Shown: one piece after another, positions 49,051 to 60,934 of the stretch
How the letters are laid out: each line of letters begins with the position of its first letter
Position numbering within the stretch: position 1 is the first letter of the stretch
DNA from: Tolypeutes matacus
Taxonomy: Eukaryota; Chordata; Mammalia; Cingulata; Chlamyphoridae
Length of the DNA: 64,000 bases
Direction of reading: 5' to 3'
NCBI GenBank assembly: GCA_026826555.1
Contig: JAKSZT010054396.1
Location: forward strand, 13,740,226 to 13,804,225
Position numbers and translations under genes: made by a program
The notes under the pieces: model-generated
What the model saw: the letters and a program-made list of their open reading frames with translations, nothing else
Told to the model about the DNA's origin: nothing
Database searches by the model: none

Positions 49051-49276
49051 TTTTTTTTTTTTTTTCTTTTTTTTTAATTCACTGTTCACAAGTTTATTTC
49101 TCAGTTGCAAAGATTATTTCCCCTTCCCCATGTTTTTAGAATTTCCTGTATTCCCCTATTCAATCTTGGCTGCCACAACCAGACAGACAGAAAGCGTGAG
49201 GACCTTCTTTTTCTTGCATCTGTGGTGGAAACCTTAGCAGCAGACATTAACTGCTCCAGGTCTGTCAGAGATGTAT
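49051..49276 (-). pseudogene. Retroposed 3-prime end of unidentified mRNA, copy 2
   Basis: This is the second copy of the cDNA end found at 13532-13743, in the opposite orientation. The minus strand ends with AATAAA and a poly-A tail (poly-T at 49051-49074 on the plus strand). A clean 10-base TSD (ctgacaaatc) lies at 49041-49050 and 49277-49286. Its tail and TSD are better preserved than copy 1, so it may be younger. The parent transcript is unidentified. Confidence 0.75.
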
Positions 49277-49644
49277 CTGACAAATCTTGATGCTATTCAA
49301 ACTTAGCTTATGAACTATACAAAATAAAAGGAATTTCATAGAATGCCCATGATGCATACAGTTCAAATTTAGGAATTTATTTTAGAGAAATAATCAGAAA
49401 TGTACATAAAGATGTGTGTGCAACAGCGATATTTATTTCAGCCTCACTCATAGTTACAAAATATCAACATAAACTAAAATTTTTGTTTTTGTTTTTTTCT
49501 TGGAAGAAACTGCAAAAATTTGTTAACAATGATTACCATTAGAAAGAAAGACTTGCTGGATAGGAAGAAAACCTTTCACTTTTCATTCTCTACCTTTCTA
49601 TCTTATTCAAATTTTCTGTCCATTTGGTAGTACTCTTTTCTTTT

Positions 49645-49749
49645 CCTTCCCTTCCCTTCCCTTCCCTTCCCTTCCCTTCCCTTCCCTTCCCNNNNNNNNN
49701 NTTCCCTTCCCTTCCCTTCCCTTCCCTTCCCTTCCCTTCCCTTCCCTTT
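49645..49749. repeat. (TTCCC)n simple repeat with an N gap
   Basis: A nearly perfect pentanucleotide tract contains ten N at 49692-49701. The gap marks an unresolved tract length, so the true array may be longer. Confidence 0.97.
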
Positions 49750-50489
49750 CTTCAAAAGCATCAACAGATGTTTTCTATGTGGGGAAGGTATGGACAATCT
49801 TTGGATTTTGGAGTTGTCTGTGTTAAAAAAAAAATGCAACAAATTATCTAAAAAATTAATGTCCAAAAACAGGCGATTTTATGATACATGTGCCAGATAA
49901 ATTCAATGCATCAGCTAAAAACATAACTTTAAAAGAATACCTAATGGCATGGGAAAGTGTTCAGAAAATATTAAGTGAAAAAAATCACACAGAATTCCCA
50001 TATACCACCCAATCCATACGGGAATCCTGTATTTTATGTATGATTGTTTTGTAAATCCACAATTTCCCAAATGACGGAGGAAAAACAAACAGATAGCTAG
50101 ATTCCTGTATCTATGCTTGCATTCAATCTATTTTGTTTTTTTTGTTGGCTGAATTATATAAAGAAAACCAGCCTCAGATATATATTTGAGAAGATAATGA
50201 CAAAAAAAAGTGCTTATAAAGAAATAGGTACATATGAGCAACATTTTTTGAGCACCATTTTTAAATAAAAATACAGTATAGCTGTGGAGAAAGAGAGAGA
50301 GAGGAGAGATAAGACAGTAGACAGAAAGACAAAAAGGAAATACCTCAATGCTAACAGTGTTTATCTCTAGGAGGTCAGAGTATTTTATTTTTTATTTTGT
50401 GCTTTTCAGTATTTTCCAGGTTTTGTTGGTGAACATTTCTTAGTTTGCTAGGGCCTCAGCCATGGTCTCTTTTTTTGTCTCTGCTTATG

Positions 50490-51945
50490 TGACCTCAGCA
50501 TCAAATACCATCTATATATTAATGGGCTCTCAAATTTTTAATTGCTGGCCTAGAACTCTCCTTCTGAGTTTCAGACTCATTGCCAACAGTCTCCTTGGAA
50601 TTTCTACTTGGATATATTATTGGGCATCTCAAACTCAAAACATCTGGACTGGAGCACTTCATTACACTCCTTCACCCCCCACTGCAACCATCTTGATTCC
50701 TCTCTTTCTGGCACCACCCACATCCAATCTGCTACAAAACCCTGAGCAGTCCTGCTCTGAGCCCTGGGCTTCAGCGGCTCCACCTTGGCCCTTGTCTAGC
50801 CACACTCTTTCCCATGTGGTGAGGGGTCTACAAGCCCAAGGAGTCATACCCACCCAAATTATGAGCTTCCTTACTGGACCACTCTATGCATATGCAAACC
50901 CCCAAAATTCCCTGCCAAAATAGTGCCAGGCTTGCTCCCAGGCCTGCATCTTCCTCTTTGCCTGGCCCATCCTCCTGAAGATAGAATGACACACTGCACC
51001 TAGTGGTGGCCAAGGGCCTATTTGAAGAAGGTGTGAGTCGAGCTTGGTTGGCAGGCTGGGTGTGCTCACACCTGCGGGTGAAGCTCCTTAAAGAATGGGA
51101 AGGAGTTGGGGGTTGGAAAATCAGGGGGAGCAGACAGAGAAAGGAGGGCTACGGTCAGTTCTCCCCATGTTTCAGCACGGCATTCCAACGAGTGTGAGAC
51201 ATCTAAATCCCTACCTGAACTTCCAGATGGTTATGAGAGTGTATTTTTCAAGATAGGAAGATAGAATATATTTTATTTAATGGACTGTAGCTCAATCTCT
51301 GACCTTTAGCTGTTCAGGCATTTGGTATTGGGCCTCTATTTGTTCTCTTGCCCTGGGCCCTGCAAACATTCAGAGGGCCTGCACTTAAGTTCTACCTCCC
51401 AAATATATCAAGAATCCTAATTAGCCCTCTACTGACCCTCTGGCCTCCTAATAGTCCATTCTCTACACAACAGCCAGAGAATCTTTAAAAAACAAACATT
51501 AATCTACTGCTTAATGCCATCCAGCAGATACATCTCCACAATCCTTTCCAGCTCTCGCTCCTTCACACCTCACCTCACCCTGCTCTTTCCCATATTCGCA
51601 AAGCTCTAGCCACCAGAATCTTCTTGCCTTCTTTTGGGCACACCTGCTTGTTGGGCTTCCTGTTTACTGAGCATAGAGCACTCCACTTCCCCCAGGCCTT
51701 TACTTGGCTAGTTACTTCTTGCCATGAGGACTCCGCTCTAAAGTCATTAACTCACCTGTCTACCCTAGTCACTCTCTGTCACATTACCATTTTTATTTTC
51801 TTCACTTATTTTTGTTTATTTCTTTACTTATTTATTGTCTGATTCTCTGTTAGAAGATTCCCTGTCTGGTTTACCATTTTATTACCACCCAGAGAACCGT
51901 ACCTGGCATATAAAATAATCCATAAATATTTGTTGAATGAAAAAA
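50490..51945 (+). mobile_element. L2 element, discontinuous
   Basis: L2-like sense text appears at 50550-50640 (a block resembling 'atttctacttggatatatta'), at 51440-51560 and at 51690-51945, ending 'catccataaatatttgttg' style. The 153-codon frame at 50462-50923 shows no recognisable domain and is probably incidental. Confidence 0.5.
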
Positions 51946-52351
51946 TATTCTCTTTCTGGCCAGATCCTCAAAACCATATCTTGAGGAACATAAGGTAAGT
52001 ACTTGAATTCCTGCTGCACAGAAGATACTGGCAGCCAGAAAAGTTTAGGTTACACTGCAAGTTAGTGACAAGTATTTGACTGAATGCAGGCTCTTTTCCT
52101 AGCAATAACCTACCTCCCTGATTGTTCACTGAGGCAAATAAACCATCAAATCCATGTGTTTTTCTATACTTTTCCTAAAAATATCTATAGAATCAGATTT
52201 TTTTAGAGAAGAAAATTCCTAGCAAGTTTCTAAAAACTCCATTTGTAATGTGTTGCAATGCCATCTTATAAACAAGAAACATTCCTAGGCTTTTACTTAA
52301 AACTTTGTCACAGTTTTCCTGTACTTATCAGCAATGAAAATATATATGTTT

Positions 52352-52559
52352 TTTTTTTATATTTATTTTATTTATTTATATTTCCCCCCCTTGCTGTTTG
52401 TGCTCACTGTGTCCATTTGCTGTGCATTTTTCAGTGTCTGGTGGTCTCCCTTTGTTGCATCACTGTGCCACGCGGGCCAGCTTGCCTTTACCAGGAATCG
52501 AACCTAGGGCCTCCCATATGGTAAATGGGAGCCCAACCACTTCAGCCACATCCGCTTCC
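52352..52559 (-). mobile_element. DAS-type SINE, antisense
   Basis: Poly-T, reverse body, and reverse head 'ctcccatatggtaaatggg'. TSD tatatg(g)ttt lies on both sides. Confidence 0.9.
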
Positions 52560-52629
52560 TATATGGTTTCTTTTAGCATGAAAATATTTTGTTTTATTTC
52601 AAGTCATTTAGCCAGTTTGTAATGTTTTG

Positions 52630-53151
52630 GTGGTTTGAAACTGTATGTACCCAAGAAAAACATGATCTTAAAGTTAACCCATTCCTGTGGGTATGGGTCC
52701 ATTTTAAGTAGGATCTTTTGTTTCTCTTTCTTTAAAAAAAAAAAAAATTTTTTTCACTTTTATTTTTTTATAGGAACTTTTGATGAGGCTACTTCAGTTC
52801 AATGTGACCCACCTCATTCAGGATGGGTCTTAATCCTCTTACTGGAGTCCCTTAGAAATGGGATGAATACAGAGAGGAAGAAGCAGCCAGGGAAGCAAGA
52901 AGCTAAAATCAATGAAACCCAGAAGAAAAGGAAGAGACCAGCAGACTCTGCCATGTGCCTTGTCATGTAACAGAGGAGTCCAGGATCGCCATCAGCCTGT
53001 CTTCAGGAAGAAAGCATATTCTTAATGATGCCTTGATTTGGACATTTTCATGGCTTCAAAACTGTAAGCTTGTAAGCCAATAAATTCCCATTGTTAAAAG
53101 CCAACCCATTTCATTGTTTCTGCTTTAAGCAATCTAGGAAACTAAAACAAA
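52630..53151 (+). mobile_element. LTR, ERVL/MaLR-like, sense
   Basis: It starts near 'tggtggtttgaaactg' and ends 'gaaactaaaaca', with a polyadenylation signal in 'gccaataaattccc' near the 3-prime end. A T/A-rich block at 52724-52772 is bracketed by 'ggatcttttg' and 'ggaacttttg'. The 111-codon frame across it is incidental. Confidence 0.65.
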
Positions 53152-53282
53152 TGTGGAGATAAAAAGAAGCATTCTCACCTATTTCCTGGAAAGGTGAAGA
53201 TTGCTGGAGAGAACAATTATAAGACGAAATAATCAGCTAATTAACATGATCTTTTTATTCTTCCCCTAACAATTGTGATAGG

Positions 53283-54130
53283 GGTTTTTGTTTGTTTGTT
53301 TGTTTGTTTGTTTTTTCAGTTTTTAAAAGGAAGATTTATTTGACAATTTTCACTTAACGCAATACACCTAAAAGAAAATCACAATACAATGAAAGATTTA
53401 AATCAAGGCCTCAGAATTTCATACAAACACCAAGACCAAAAATCCTAACGTATCAGTATTGCGTCTCAATTTTCCCCATTAACTTAAAAAAGCTTAAATT
53501 TACGTGCCTTACAGGTTATTAAATGAAACTAGAACAAACATGCCAAATATTTCACTTTTAATGTAGACATAGCTCCTATATTGTTTTACAAAAAAAAAGC
53601 ATGTCTTTCAACATGCATTCAAACAGTGCTCAATGTCACGTAGTAGGTATAAGAGCAACACTTAACATAATTGAACTGCTTTAACCTAAATACGCTTACT
53701 GCTTAAGTACATCCTACAACATAACTAACTTGAAAAAAAGCAGAAAATTGTTCAACAGTTATGGTTTACTCAAACTTCGTTGTTACATCCTAGATGAACA
53801 TTTGTTCAAATACTGAACCTGAAGTATTTAAATCCTGATTTCCACTTAGAGTAAGCATAAATCATAAGCTTGTATTGCAAAACTGTTAAACTTTTTTTTT
53901 TTCCTAAAAAAAAATGTTGACCAAGAGTCAGTCATCAGGATCAATTACATTCCCCATCCACTACTCATACCGGACATGCTAGACATCCCTCCCATTCCGT
54001 TCACTCCCATAGATGCACGGCTTCCACTATTGTAGTAGCTGCTGTTCATTGCTCCTTGGCTACCTATGCAATGTTTGATTGAAAATCACTGGAGTTTTCC
54101 TGTAAAACTTGGTCATATCCATTCATGCTA
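53283..54130 (-). pseudogene. HNRNPH1: HNRNPH1 processed pseudogene (5-prime truncated)
   Basis: Read on the minus strand, this begins with the last codons of an hnRNP H protein: GYDQVLQENSSDFQSNIA followed by TAG at 54066-54064. It continues through a long 3-prime UTR that I recognise as that of HNRNPH1, the nuclear RNA-binding splicing regulator. A polyadenylation signal (AATAAA on the minus strand) is at 53340-53335. It is followed by a tail degraded to (CAAA)n at 53283-53316. Only the final 21 codons of coding sequence remain, so this is a dead, 5-prime truncated L1-type retrocopy. The 5-prime junction near 54130 is approximate, and no TSD was identified. Confidence 0.85.
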
Positions 54131-54185
54131 TTTTGTATTTTGTATTTTGGTTTTCATTTCGTATTTTTTTGAAATACACAAAAAA

Positions 54186-54186
<1 letters not shown>

Positions 54187-54215
<29 letters not shown>
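54187..54215. repeat. (AAT)n microsatellite
   Basis: About nine AAT units lie between the HNRNPH1 retrocopy and the antisense L1. Confidence 0.95.
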
Positions 54216-54217
<2 letters not shown>

Positions 54218-54442
54218 CTGGCTATTCATTCAATTCCTGTAAGGTAACAGATCCCAAATTCAGTGTTGTGTACACTTGGTAAATGGGAGCTCAATAAATT
54301 TAATTAGTTTAAATACCATTGAGGGGATTTTCTTTTATATTTTAAAAAACTCCTATACTTTAAATCTTTTTTACAACTTTATTGAGGTATAATTGGCATA
54401 AGATAAATGGCACATAATTGAAGTGTAAAATTTGAATAGTTT

Positions 54443-54624
54443 TTTTTTTTTTTTAAGATTTTATTTATTTATTCATTTATGCCCCCCTTGCTGCTTGTGC
54501 TCGCTGGGTCAGCTAACCACGCCGTGCGGGCGGGCTTGCCTTCACCAGGAGGCCTCGGGAACCGAACCCGGGGCCTCCCATATGGTAAACAGGAGCCCTA
54601 CTGATTGAGCCACAGCCGCTTCCC
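54443..54624 (-). mobile_element. Young DAS-type SINE, antisense
   Basis: Inserted in the old L1 at 54.3-56.7 kb. TSD tgaatagtttt lies on both sides. Confidence 0.95.
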
Positions 54625-54827
54625 TGAATAGTTTTGACATGTGGAAAAACCCTCACCACAATCAAGATTATCAACATATCATCCTCTTCAACTTCGTCTT
54701 CGTGTCCCTTTATGATAATGACCACCACCTCATCCCAGGCAACCACCGATCTGCTTTCTGTCTCTATAATTTAGTTTGCATCCTCTAGAATTTTATATAA
54801 AATGAATTATATAGTATGTATGCTTTA

Positions 54828-54975
54828 ATCTTTTTTTTTTTTCCCCCACTTTCTTCTTTTATTGAGAAGCAGACACAGGGCACACCACAGGGTAGGAAGT
54901 AGCCTGATGCCTCCTGGCCAGACCCAGGGCAACAGCAGCCAGGGCCAAATCTACCAGACAAGAGTCTGGTTTCTC
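54828..54975 (-). pseudogene. Short processed cDNA 3-prime end, parent unknown
   Basis: On the minus strand, about 140 bases of GC-rich sequence end with an AATAAA at 54863-54858, then a short spacer and poly-A (poly-T at about 54830-54842 on plus). It interrupts an antisense L1, whose match resumes on both sides. The composition resembles the 3-prime UTR of a housekeeping mRNA. The TSD is weak (cttta-like) and the parent gene was not recognised. Confidence 0.5.
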
Positions 54976-55213
54976 CACTGAATTACTTTAAAATTCATCC
55001 ATGTTGTGTGGATCAGTAATCCATTTGTTGCTGAGGAGTATGTCATTTTATGGATATCCCACAATCTGTTTATCATTGGGGTTGTTTCCAGTTTTTTGAC
55101 TAAAACCAACAAAGCTACTTTGAACACCTGTATACAAGTCTTTGTATGGACATATATTTTCATTTTGCTTGGATAGATCCTATGAAATTGGAATGGTAAA
55201 TGATTTTACTAAC

Positions 55214-55665
55214 TGTATTAGTCAGGGCTCTCTAGGGAAACAGAATCAACAGGAGATATCTTTCAATAATATGAGATTTTATAAGAGTCTCTCACGTGAC
55301 TGTGGGGATGCACAAGTCCAGGTTCTGCAGGCAGGCTGCAAACCAGGAGCTCCAATGAAAGTCCAATGAAGGTCCTTGATGAGTTCCTGGGAGAAGTTGG
55401 CTGTCCAAAAACGAGCTGGGAAATTCCCTCTGAATGTTGAAATCGCTTCCCCTTTTAAGGTATTCAACTGATTGGATAAAAGCGTCACCCATTGCTGACG
55501 GCAATCTCCCTGATTGATGCAGATGTAATCAGCCATCCACTCAGTAAACTCACTGGTGACTAAAGTCCATAAATGTTCTTATATTACAATTAGCCCAGTG
55601 CTTGCTAAACCAAACACCTGGACACATTTACCTGGCCGAGTTGACACATTAGCCTAACCATCGCA
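55214..55665 (-). mobile_element. Solo LTR, ERVL-like, antisense
   Basis: 452 bases begin TGTATTAGTC and end ATCGCA, with a perfect 5-base TSD ctaac at 55209-55213 and 55666-55670. It resembles the MLT2-type LTRs of ERVL. It carries no viral coding sequence. Confidence 0.75.
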
Positions 55666-55670
55666 CTAAC

Positions 55671-56180
55671 CATCTTGAGTTACCCGAGCTTCCATTTTAT
55701 GCAGGGGAATACAAAGAAGAAATAGAGGTTAACTGAAGCAGGATGACGTACCAATGATCCTTTGCGGTGCTGAGAAAGACCCCTGCCCTGCCTGGGAGTA
55801 AGAACTGTAACAAAGAAATCAGACTGACATCAGCAAAGTCTGCTCATCTTCACCAGATGGCCACAATCTTACAGCAACACCCTGTTTGCTAATTAACGAA
55901 CTGGGCCTGAAGGACACCCTACCCGACAGTCCACAGCCCCCGTAGTCCATGTAGATCATATCAACTTTGTAGCTCAGACAGCTCCCGTACTTACCATAAT
56001 TCATGTCTTCCTCATCCCTCCCCATTCCCCGACACCTTCCCTTTGTTTCAAGCAGCCATTTAAACTCAACCCTTTGAGCAGAAACCCCTTTTGGTACTGC
56101 TTCTGCATTAATGCAACTTTAACTCAAGAAACTTGCTCTATACCCCCTTTTTAAGTCTGTTTATTTTATTTTCAGCATAA
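55671..56180 (+). mobile_element. LTR-like block interrupting L1
   Basis: About 510 bases of non-L1 sequence lie between two L1 segments that would otherwise join. The right end 'gctctatacccccttt...tttcagcataaca' resembles the R-U5 part of an ERV LTR. Its left end may extend to 55201 beneath the younger solo LTR. Family not assigned. Confidence 0.4.
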
Positions 56181-56724
56181 CAATACCCAGGGTCATACAG
56201 TAAGTGTCTGGTTAACTTTTTCAAAAAATTCCAACTACTTTTTGAAGTATTTAAACTATTTTACATTCCCATAAGCAGCGCAGGAGAGTTCCAGTTATTC
56301 CATATCCTTGCCAATATTAGGTATGATCAGTGTTTTAAATTTATCATTCTAACATCTAGTAGAAGTGTAGTGGTATCTCATTGTGATTTTAATTTGCATT
56401 TCTCTACTGTTGGTAGCAAGCATTTTTCCCGTGCTTATTTGACATCCTTATATCTTCTTTGGTGAAGTGAATGTTTAATTCTTTTGCCCATTTTGAATTG
56501 GGTTGTCTTATTATTGCATTGTAAGAGTTCTTTATATAGTTTAGATACAAGTCCTTTGTCAGAAATAAGTTTTGCAAATATTTTTTCCCCACCTGTGGTT
56601 TGCCTTTTCATTTCCTTTCAGGAGCAAAAGTTTTCAACTTTGTTGAAGTCCAATTTATTGATGTTTTCTCTCGTAATTCATGACTTTTGAGTCCTATCTA
56701 AGAAACATTTGTTATTTAAAAGTT

Positions 56725-58085
56725 ATTAGGGAAATCTTCTATATGTTCAGTAACATCTCAAACTTTGAACCTTTAAAATATGTTCCTCATTTACTAAAAC
56801 ATTTAAGGAAGAGCTCCCCAGCTCCATCGTCTGGTGGGAATGCTCTTAGGAAACATTTGAACAGAAAACATTTTAAAATTATGAAAGTAAAAAATAATGT
56901 AAAATGTTTTTCCTTTTTTCAAATATTTTTCAGAATTGCAAAATACCTTACCATTGGGAACACAGAAGAAATAATTAGAAAATGTGAGCTCAAAGAGTGC
57001 TGAGGGCTTGCTTCCACTCCATTGGACATTGGGAATGCTTTCTTATCACACTTTATTTCCCCTAAATTCTACTTGAATAGAGATGAAGAACATTTTACTA
57101 CCTTAATGGATGGCACTAAAGTCCTCTTAGGGACAGAATTGTCCTTGTTGGGAAGAAAACTGTATTTTAATAAGTGTTCGAAGTTGGTGAGCTCCCACAT
57201 CACAGCTTCTTACTCCTGCCCTGAGGGTGTCAGTTGGCTCCAAGCTTAAAAAGACTGGAAAATATGGCTGCACAACAGAGACAGGTGGGTGAGCAGGAGA
57301 GAGAAGAGTAGGAAAGGTGGCAAGGAAAAAAAGGATTTGCCAGGTACCATGTGACCTTCTCCCCAAGGACGCCACAATCCTCCACAAAGTTTCTGTCTAC
57401 TGACTTTTATTGTTGGAACTGGAAAAAGAGCCCAAGCTGAAACTGTCCAGAATAGAAACAGCATGTGAGATTCATGAGCTAGGAGGTCCAGATGACCTTG
57501 AGAACCCAAGTCCCACAGGGAATCTACAGAAATCTTGGGAAGGCCCTCAACTTCAAAGGAAAGTGATGAGGATTTGAATCAATTTTACTGAGCCTTTGAG
57601 GGACAGGGAGACCCCAGTTGATACCCTGGGCCTTTGCGTGACCCAGAAATGACACTATCTCCAATATCACAAATTCAAACACTCTACTCTTTGACTACAA
57701 TCTACTATTGTTCTGGCTTACTTGCTAAAGTTCTCTCCTGGAAACAAATCCTAGGCCCCATCAAGAGCTCAAATTCATTTAAGACTCCATTTTCACTATG
57801 TGTCCTTCTGTCACAGGCCCATTCAGTTTAGATTCTAAGATCCATTGCTCTCTGCAAATACTTCAATTTCCTTGTCCCTTTTTCTTTCCATTACACTTAC
57901 CTTGGAAAACTTCAAACCTAGAGTGACCCACTCATCTTCTTGATCCTTAAATCCCTGTTTCAAATGCCCTTCATATTAGAGTGGAGAAATATGCTGTACC
58001 CTCTCATCAAAGGCTATCCCTTCCACCTGTGATCTGGATCTCATTCCCTCCCATGTTTTCAATGCTTTTGCTCCTTTGATTAACA
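56725..58085. other. No recognisable feature
   Basis: Intergenic DNA between two L1 fragments. Short frames only, none recognised. Confidence 0.45.
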
Positions 58086-58089
58086 CACA

Positions 58090-58345
58090 CACACATGCTA
58101 CATATATAAGAATGCATAGGTAAGAATGCTCAATAGCAGCACTATTCAGAGTTGCCAAAAACTGGAAACATTCCAAATGTTTATAGATAAAACAATGGCT
58201 AAACTGTGGGATAATCAATAATAGAATAGTATACAGTAGCGAAAAGTATCTAAACTACAGTTACATGAAACATGGAAGAAACACAGAACAGAAAGTTGAA
58301 TGAGAAAAAGCAAGCCGAACCATTTTTTATAAGGTTCAGAAACAA
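58090..58345 (+). mobile_element. Old L1-like fragment
   Basis: 'ggtaagaatgctcaatagc', 'ccaaaaactggaaacattcc' and 'gaaacatggaagaaacac' resemble the end of L1 ORF2. It is followed by a young SINE. Confidence 0.5.
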
Positions 58346-58373
58346 GCAATTGTTTAGGCCTATACCTACGTAT

Positions 58374-58560
58374 TTTTTTTTTTTTTTTTAAAGATTTTAT
58401 TTATTTATTCATTTATCCCCCCCTTGCTGCTTGTGCTCGCTGGGTCAGCTAACCACGCCGCACGGGCGGGCTTGCCCTCACCAGGAGGCCCCGGGAACCG
58501 AACCCGGGGCCTCCCATATGGTAAGCGGGAGCCCTACTGATTGAGCCACAGCCGCTTCCC
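58374..58560 (-). mobile_element. Young DAS-type SINE, antisense
   Basis: Full length. TSD acctacgtatt lies at 58364 and 58566. Confidence 0.95.
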
Positions 58561-59297
58561 AAATACCTACGTATTAAGACTATTTTTTTCCCACTTCTAG
58601 AAATATATTTTTACAAAAGAATCACAGGCACACACAAAAATATATATAGCCATTTCTCTGCAGCATTGTCTATAATAGAACTGAAAAGTTCTTAAGTGGC
58701 TATCAATAGAGAACTGAATAAACAAACTACATGGAAGTGCCTAGCATAAGGCCTGGATTTAGTAGATACTTGTTAGATGGAAATTAGACATATAATAATA
58801 TTTATATTTAACAATAAAACTAATATGTACTATGCAATTTTATGCATTCTTTCTCCTCACAAAACCCTGACGAGGTAGGTCATACTATTCCAAATGAAGA
58901 AACAGACTTAAAGAGATTAAAAATAACTTACTCAAGAATCAATGTACCAATATCCTGGTTGTGATATTATATTGTAATTTTGCAAAATGTCATTACTGAG
59001 GTAAACTGAGCTAAGTGTACAAGAATCTCTATTATTTCTTGCAGCTGCATGTGAATCTACAATTATCTCCAAAATTTCAATTAAAAAAACTCTGCTCAAG
59101 GCTAGCAAGTAAAGGATACAAACCCAGGAGTGCTGACTCCAAAGCTCACCTTCAATCACTGTCACTATGAAGAGCAGTTGGGGCTTCTTGAGTAACAATT
59201 ACACAGACTTTTGCCAAGGATGTAGTACCTCACGGGTGGTGCCATGACTGTGATCCTCCCAAAGCACTAAGACTATTTTTTTAAAAAAGGGAATGAT

Positions 59298-59465
59298 ATG
59301 GGGTCGGATGTGGCTCAACTGGTTGGGCGTCCGTCTCCCATATGGAGGGACCCGGGTTCGATGCCTGGGACCTCCCAGTAAAAAAAAAAAAAAAAAAAAA
59401 AAAAAAGTTAAAAAAATAAAAATAAACAGAAAAAAAAAAGTGGCCTTTAAATAAAAAAAAAAAAA
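59298..59465 (+). mobile_element. Monomeric DAS-type SINE with long A-rich tail
   Basis: An about 80-base head ends 'gggacctcccagt', then almost 90 bases of interrupted A tail. TSD aaaagggaatgat / aaaaaggaatgat. Confidence 0.92.
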
Positions 59466-59479
59466 AAAAAAGGAATGAT

Positions 59480-60930
59480 AAATGCAAAATTCAGGATAGC
59501 GGTGGTCTCAGGAGGATGGGGAATCTAGGGGAAGGGAGATGGTATAAACACAGAGGTAAATGCAAGATATTGGCTAGTTCTCAAGTGAATGGTATGTACA
59601 CAAATATATATTACATTATGATGCTTTAAAACATTTATAAATCTTACAAATTTATTTGATATGTATCAACTGTTATGTAAAATATTTTAAAACTTTGAGA
59701 GAAGAATCTGTGATTAGACCTCTCTGTTTAAACTAGCTATCTCAACCTTCTCTCTCATTTTTCCACCACCACCATCAGAATCAATTAAGTTGGTCTCCTT
59801 ATTAAAGCTTAATTGTTCCTTTATGCTTCTGTTATTTCCCTGATATTAGAGCACCTTTGCATCCATCTATCTAAATCCTAACTAATTCCAAGATTTGGCT
59901 CAAGTTCCAGGTATTTCCAAACTCTTCCCTGACTATTCCAGCTCTTGTTTCTTTCTTCCCCTGGACAGCTCTCTAGCATTTATCAACTTGTGGGTTTCAA
60001 GCAAATCAGCATTTAATTATACATAGTCTTATATGGTTTATAATCAGTCGATAAGTGTTACAGTTCTTAGTTGTGAATTAATAGAACCCAATCTCATTAC
60101 AATTTAAACAAAAAATAAATTTTTTAAAGAATACAGATGGCTCCTAGAATATCTGAGTGGGCAGAAATGAAGCTTGGCAGCTATATGGACTAAATGCCGA
60201 AATTATGCTGTTCTGCTGCTTCAGTGGAGACTCTACTAGTCTCACCACAGGGACTCTCAACCCTGACACAGCCTCTAGCACCTCTAGCCTGGCAACTCAT
60301 GGAAGCTGGTTATCTTTCAGCTAGGATGGATTCCAAGTTGTTCCTTCAGCTTCACATCACTTGCCTCTGACCTGAAATATCATTTAGGTATGGAAATAGG
60401 GTACGCAGTTTACATCTAGCCACAAGGGACACAGGGAAGGTAAGTTTTTCACTTTTATCCTAAGGAGAGATGAACTCAATGTGGGGGAGTCCCTCAAAAT
60501 AGAAAAGGTATTCAAAGATTATATCTTTGCTATCTTACCAATTTGATTGTAAGTTTATTAGGAACAAGGACCTTGGTTTATTACCTACAACACACTACAA
60601 ACACCTGTTGATTTAATATACTAGTCTTCAGTCTCCTCCAATAGAACAGCAACTTTGGGATCATCTAATACACATCTTTTGTATTACAAAAGAGCAAACA
60701 TGGTCATGCTTTTAGTTATTAGCAGAGTTGATATTCTGGTTTGAGGATAGATTCTAGGAAAGATTCCCAAAAATATAAGAAACTGTACAGTTTTTGTTGA
60801 AAATTGCTCATGTTAATTATTGTGAAAGTGCTTTCTTAATATTGGAAATACTCCAAAATTGTAAATTTTCAAAAGTAATTTGTAAGTTAAAAAATTTTTT
60901 TTTCTATTTTGCTATTTGTGGCACAGTATG
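59480..60930. other. No recognisable feature
   Basis: AT-rich intergenic DNA. No repeat family or coding sequence was identified by eye. Confidence 0.45.
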
Positions 60931-60934
60931 CTGG

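Larger units (their letters stand above)
54350..56720 (-). mobile_element. Old L1, antisense, with four nested insertions
   Basis: The minus-strand L1 reads from 3-prime UTR ('caactttattgaggtataattgg' on plus) to the ORF2 end ('aagttctttatatag' region at 56520). It is broken by a SINE (54443-54624), a cDNA end (54828-54975), a solo LTR (55214-55665) and an LTR-like block (55671-56180). L1 homology resumes after each, so the L1 is the oldest layer. Confidence 0.85.

Noticed and set aside
50462..50923. 153-codon plus-strand frame beginning with a hydrophobic stretch
   Set aside because: It overlaps L2-like sequence and shows no known domain, promoter or splice context.
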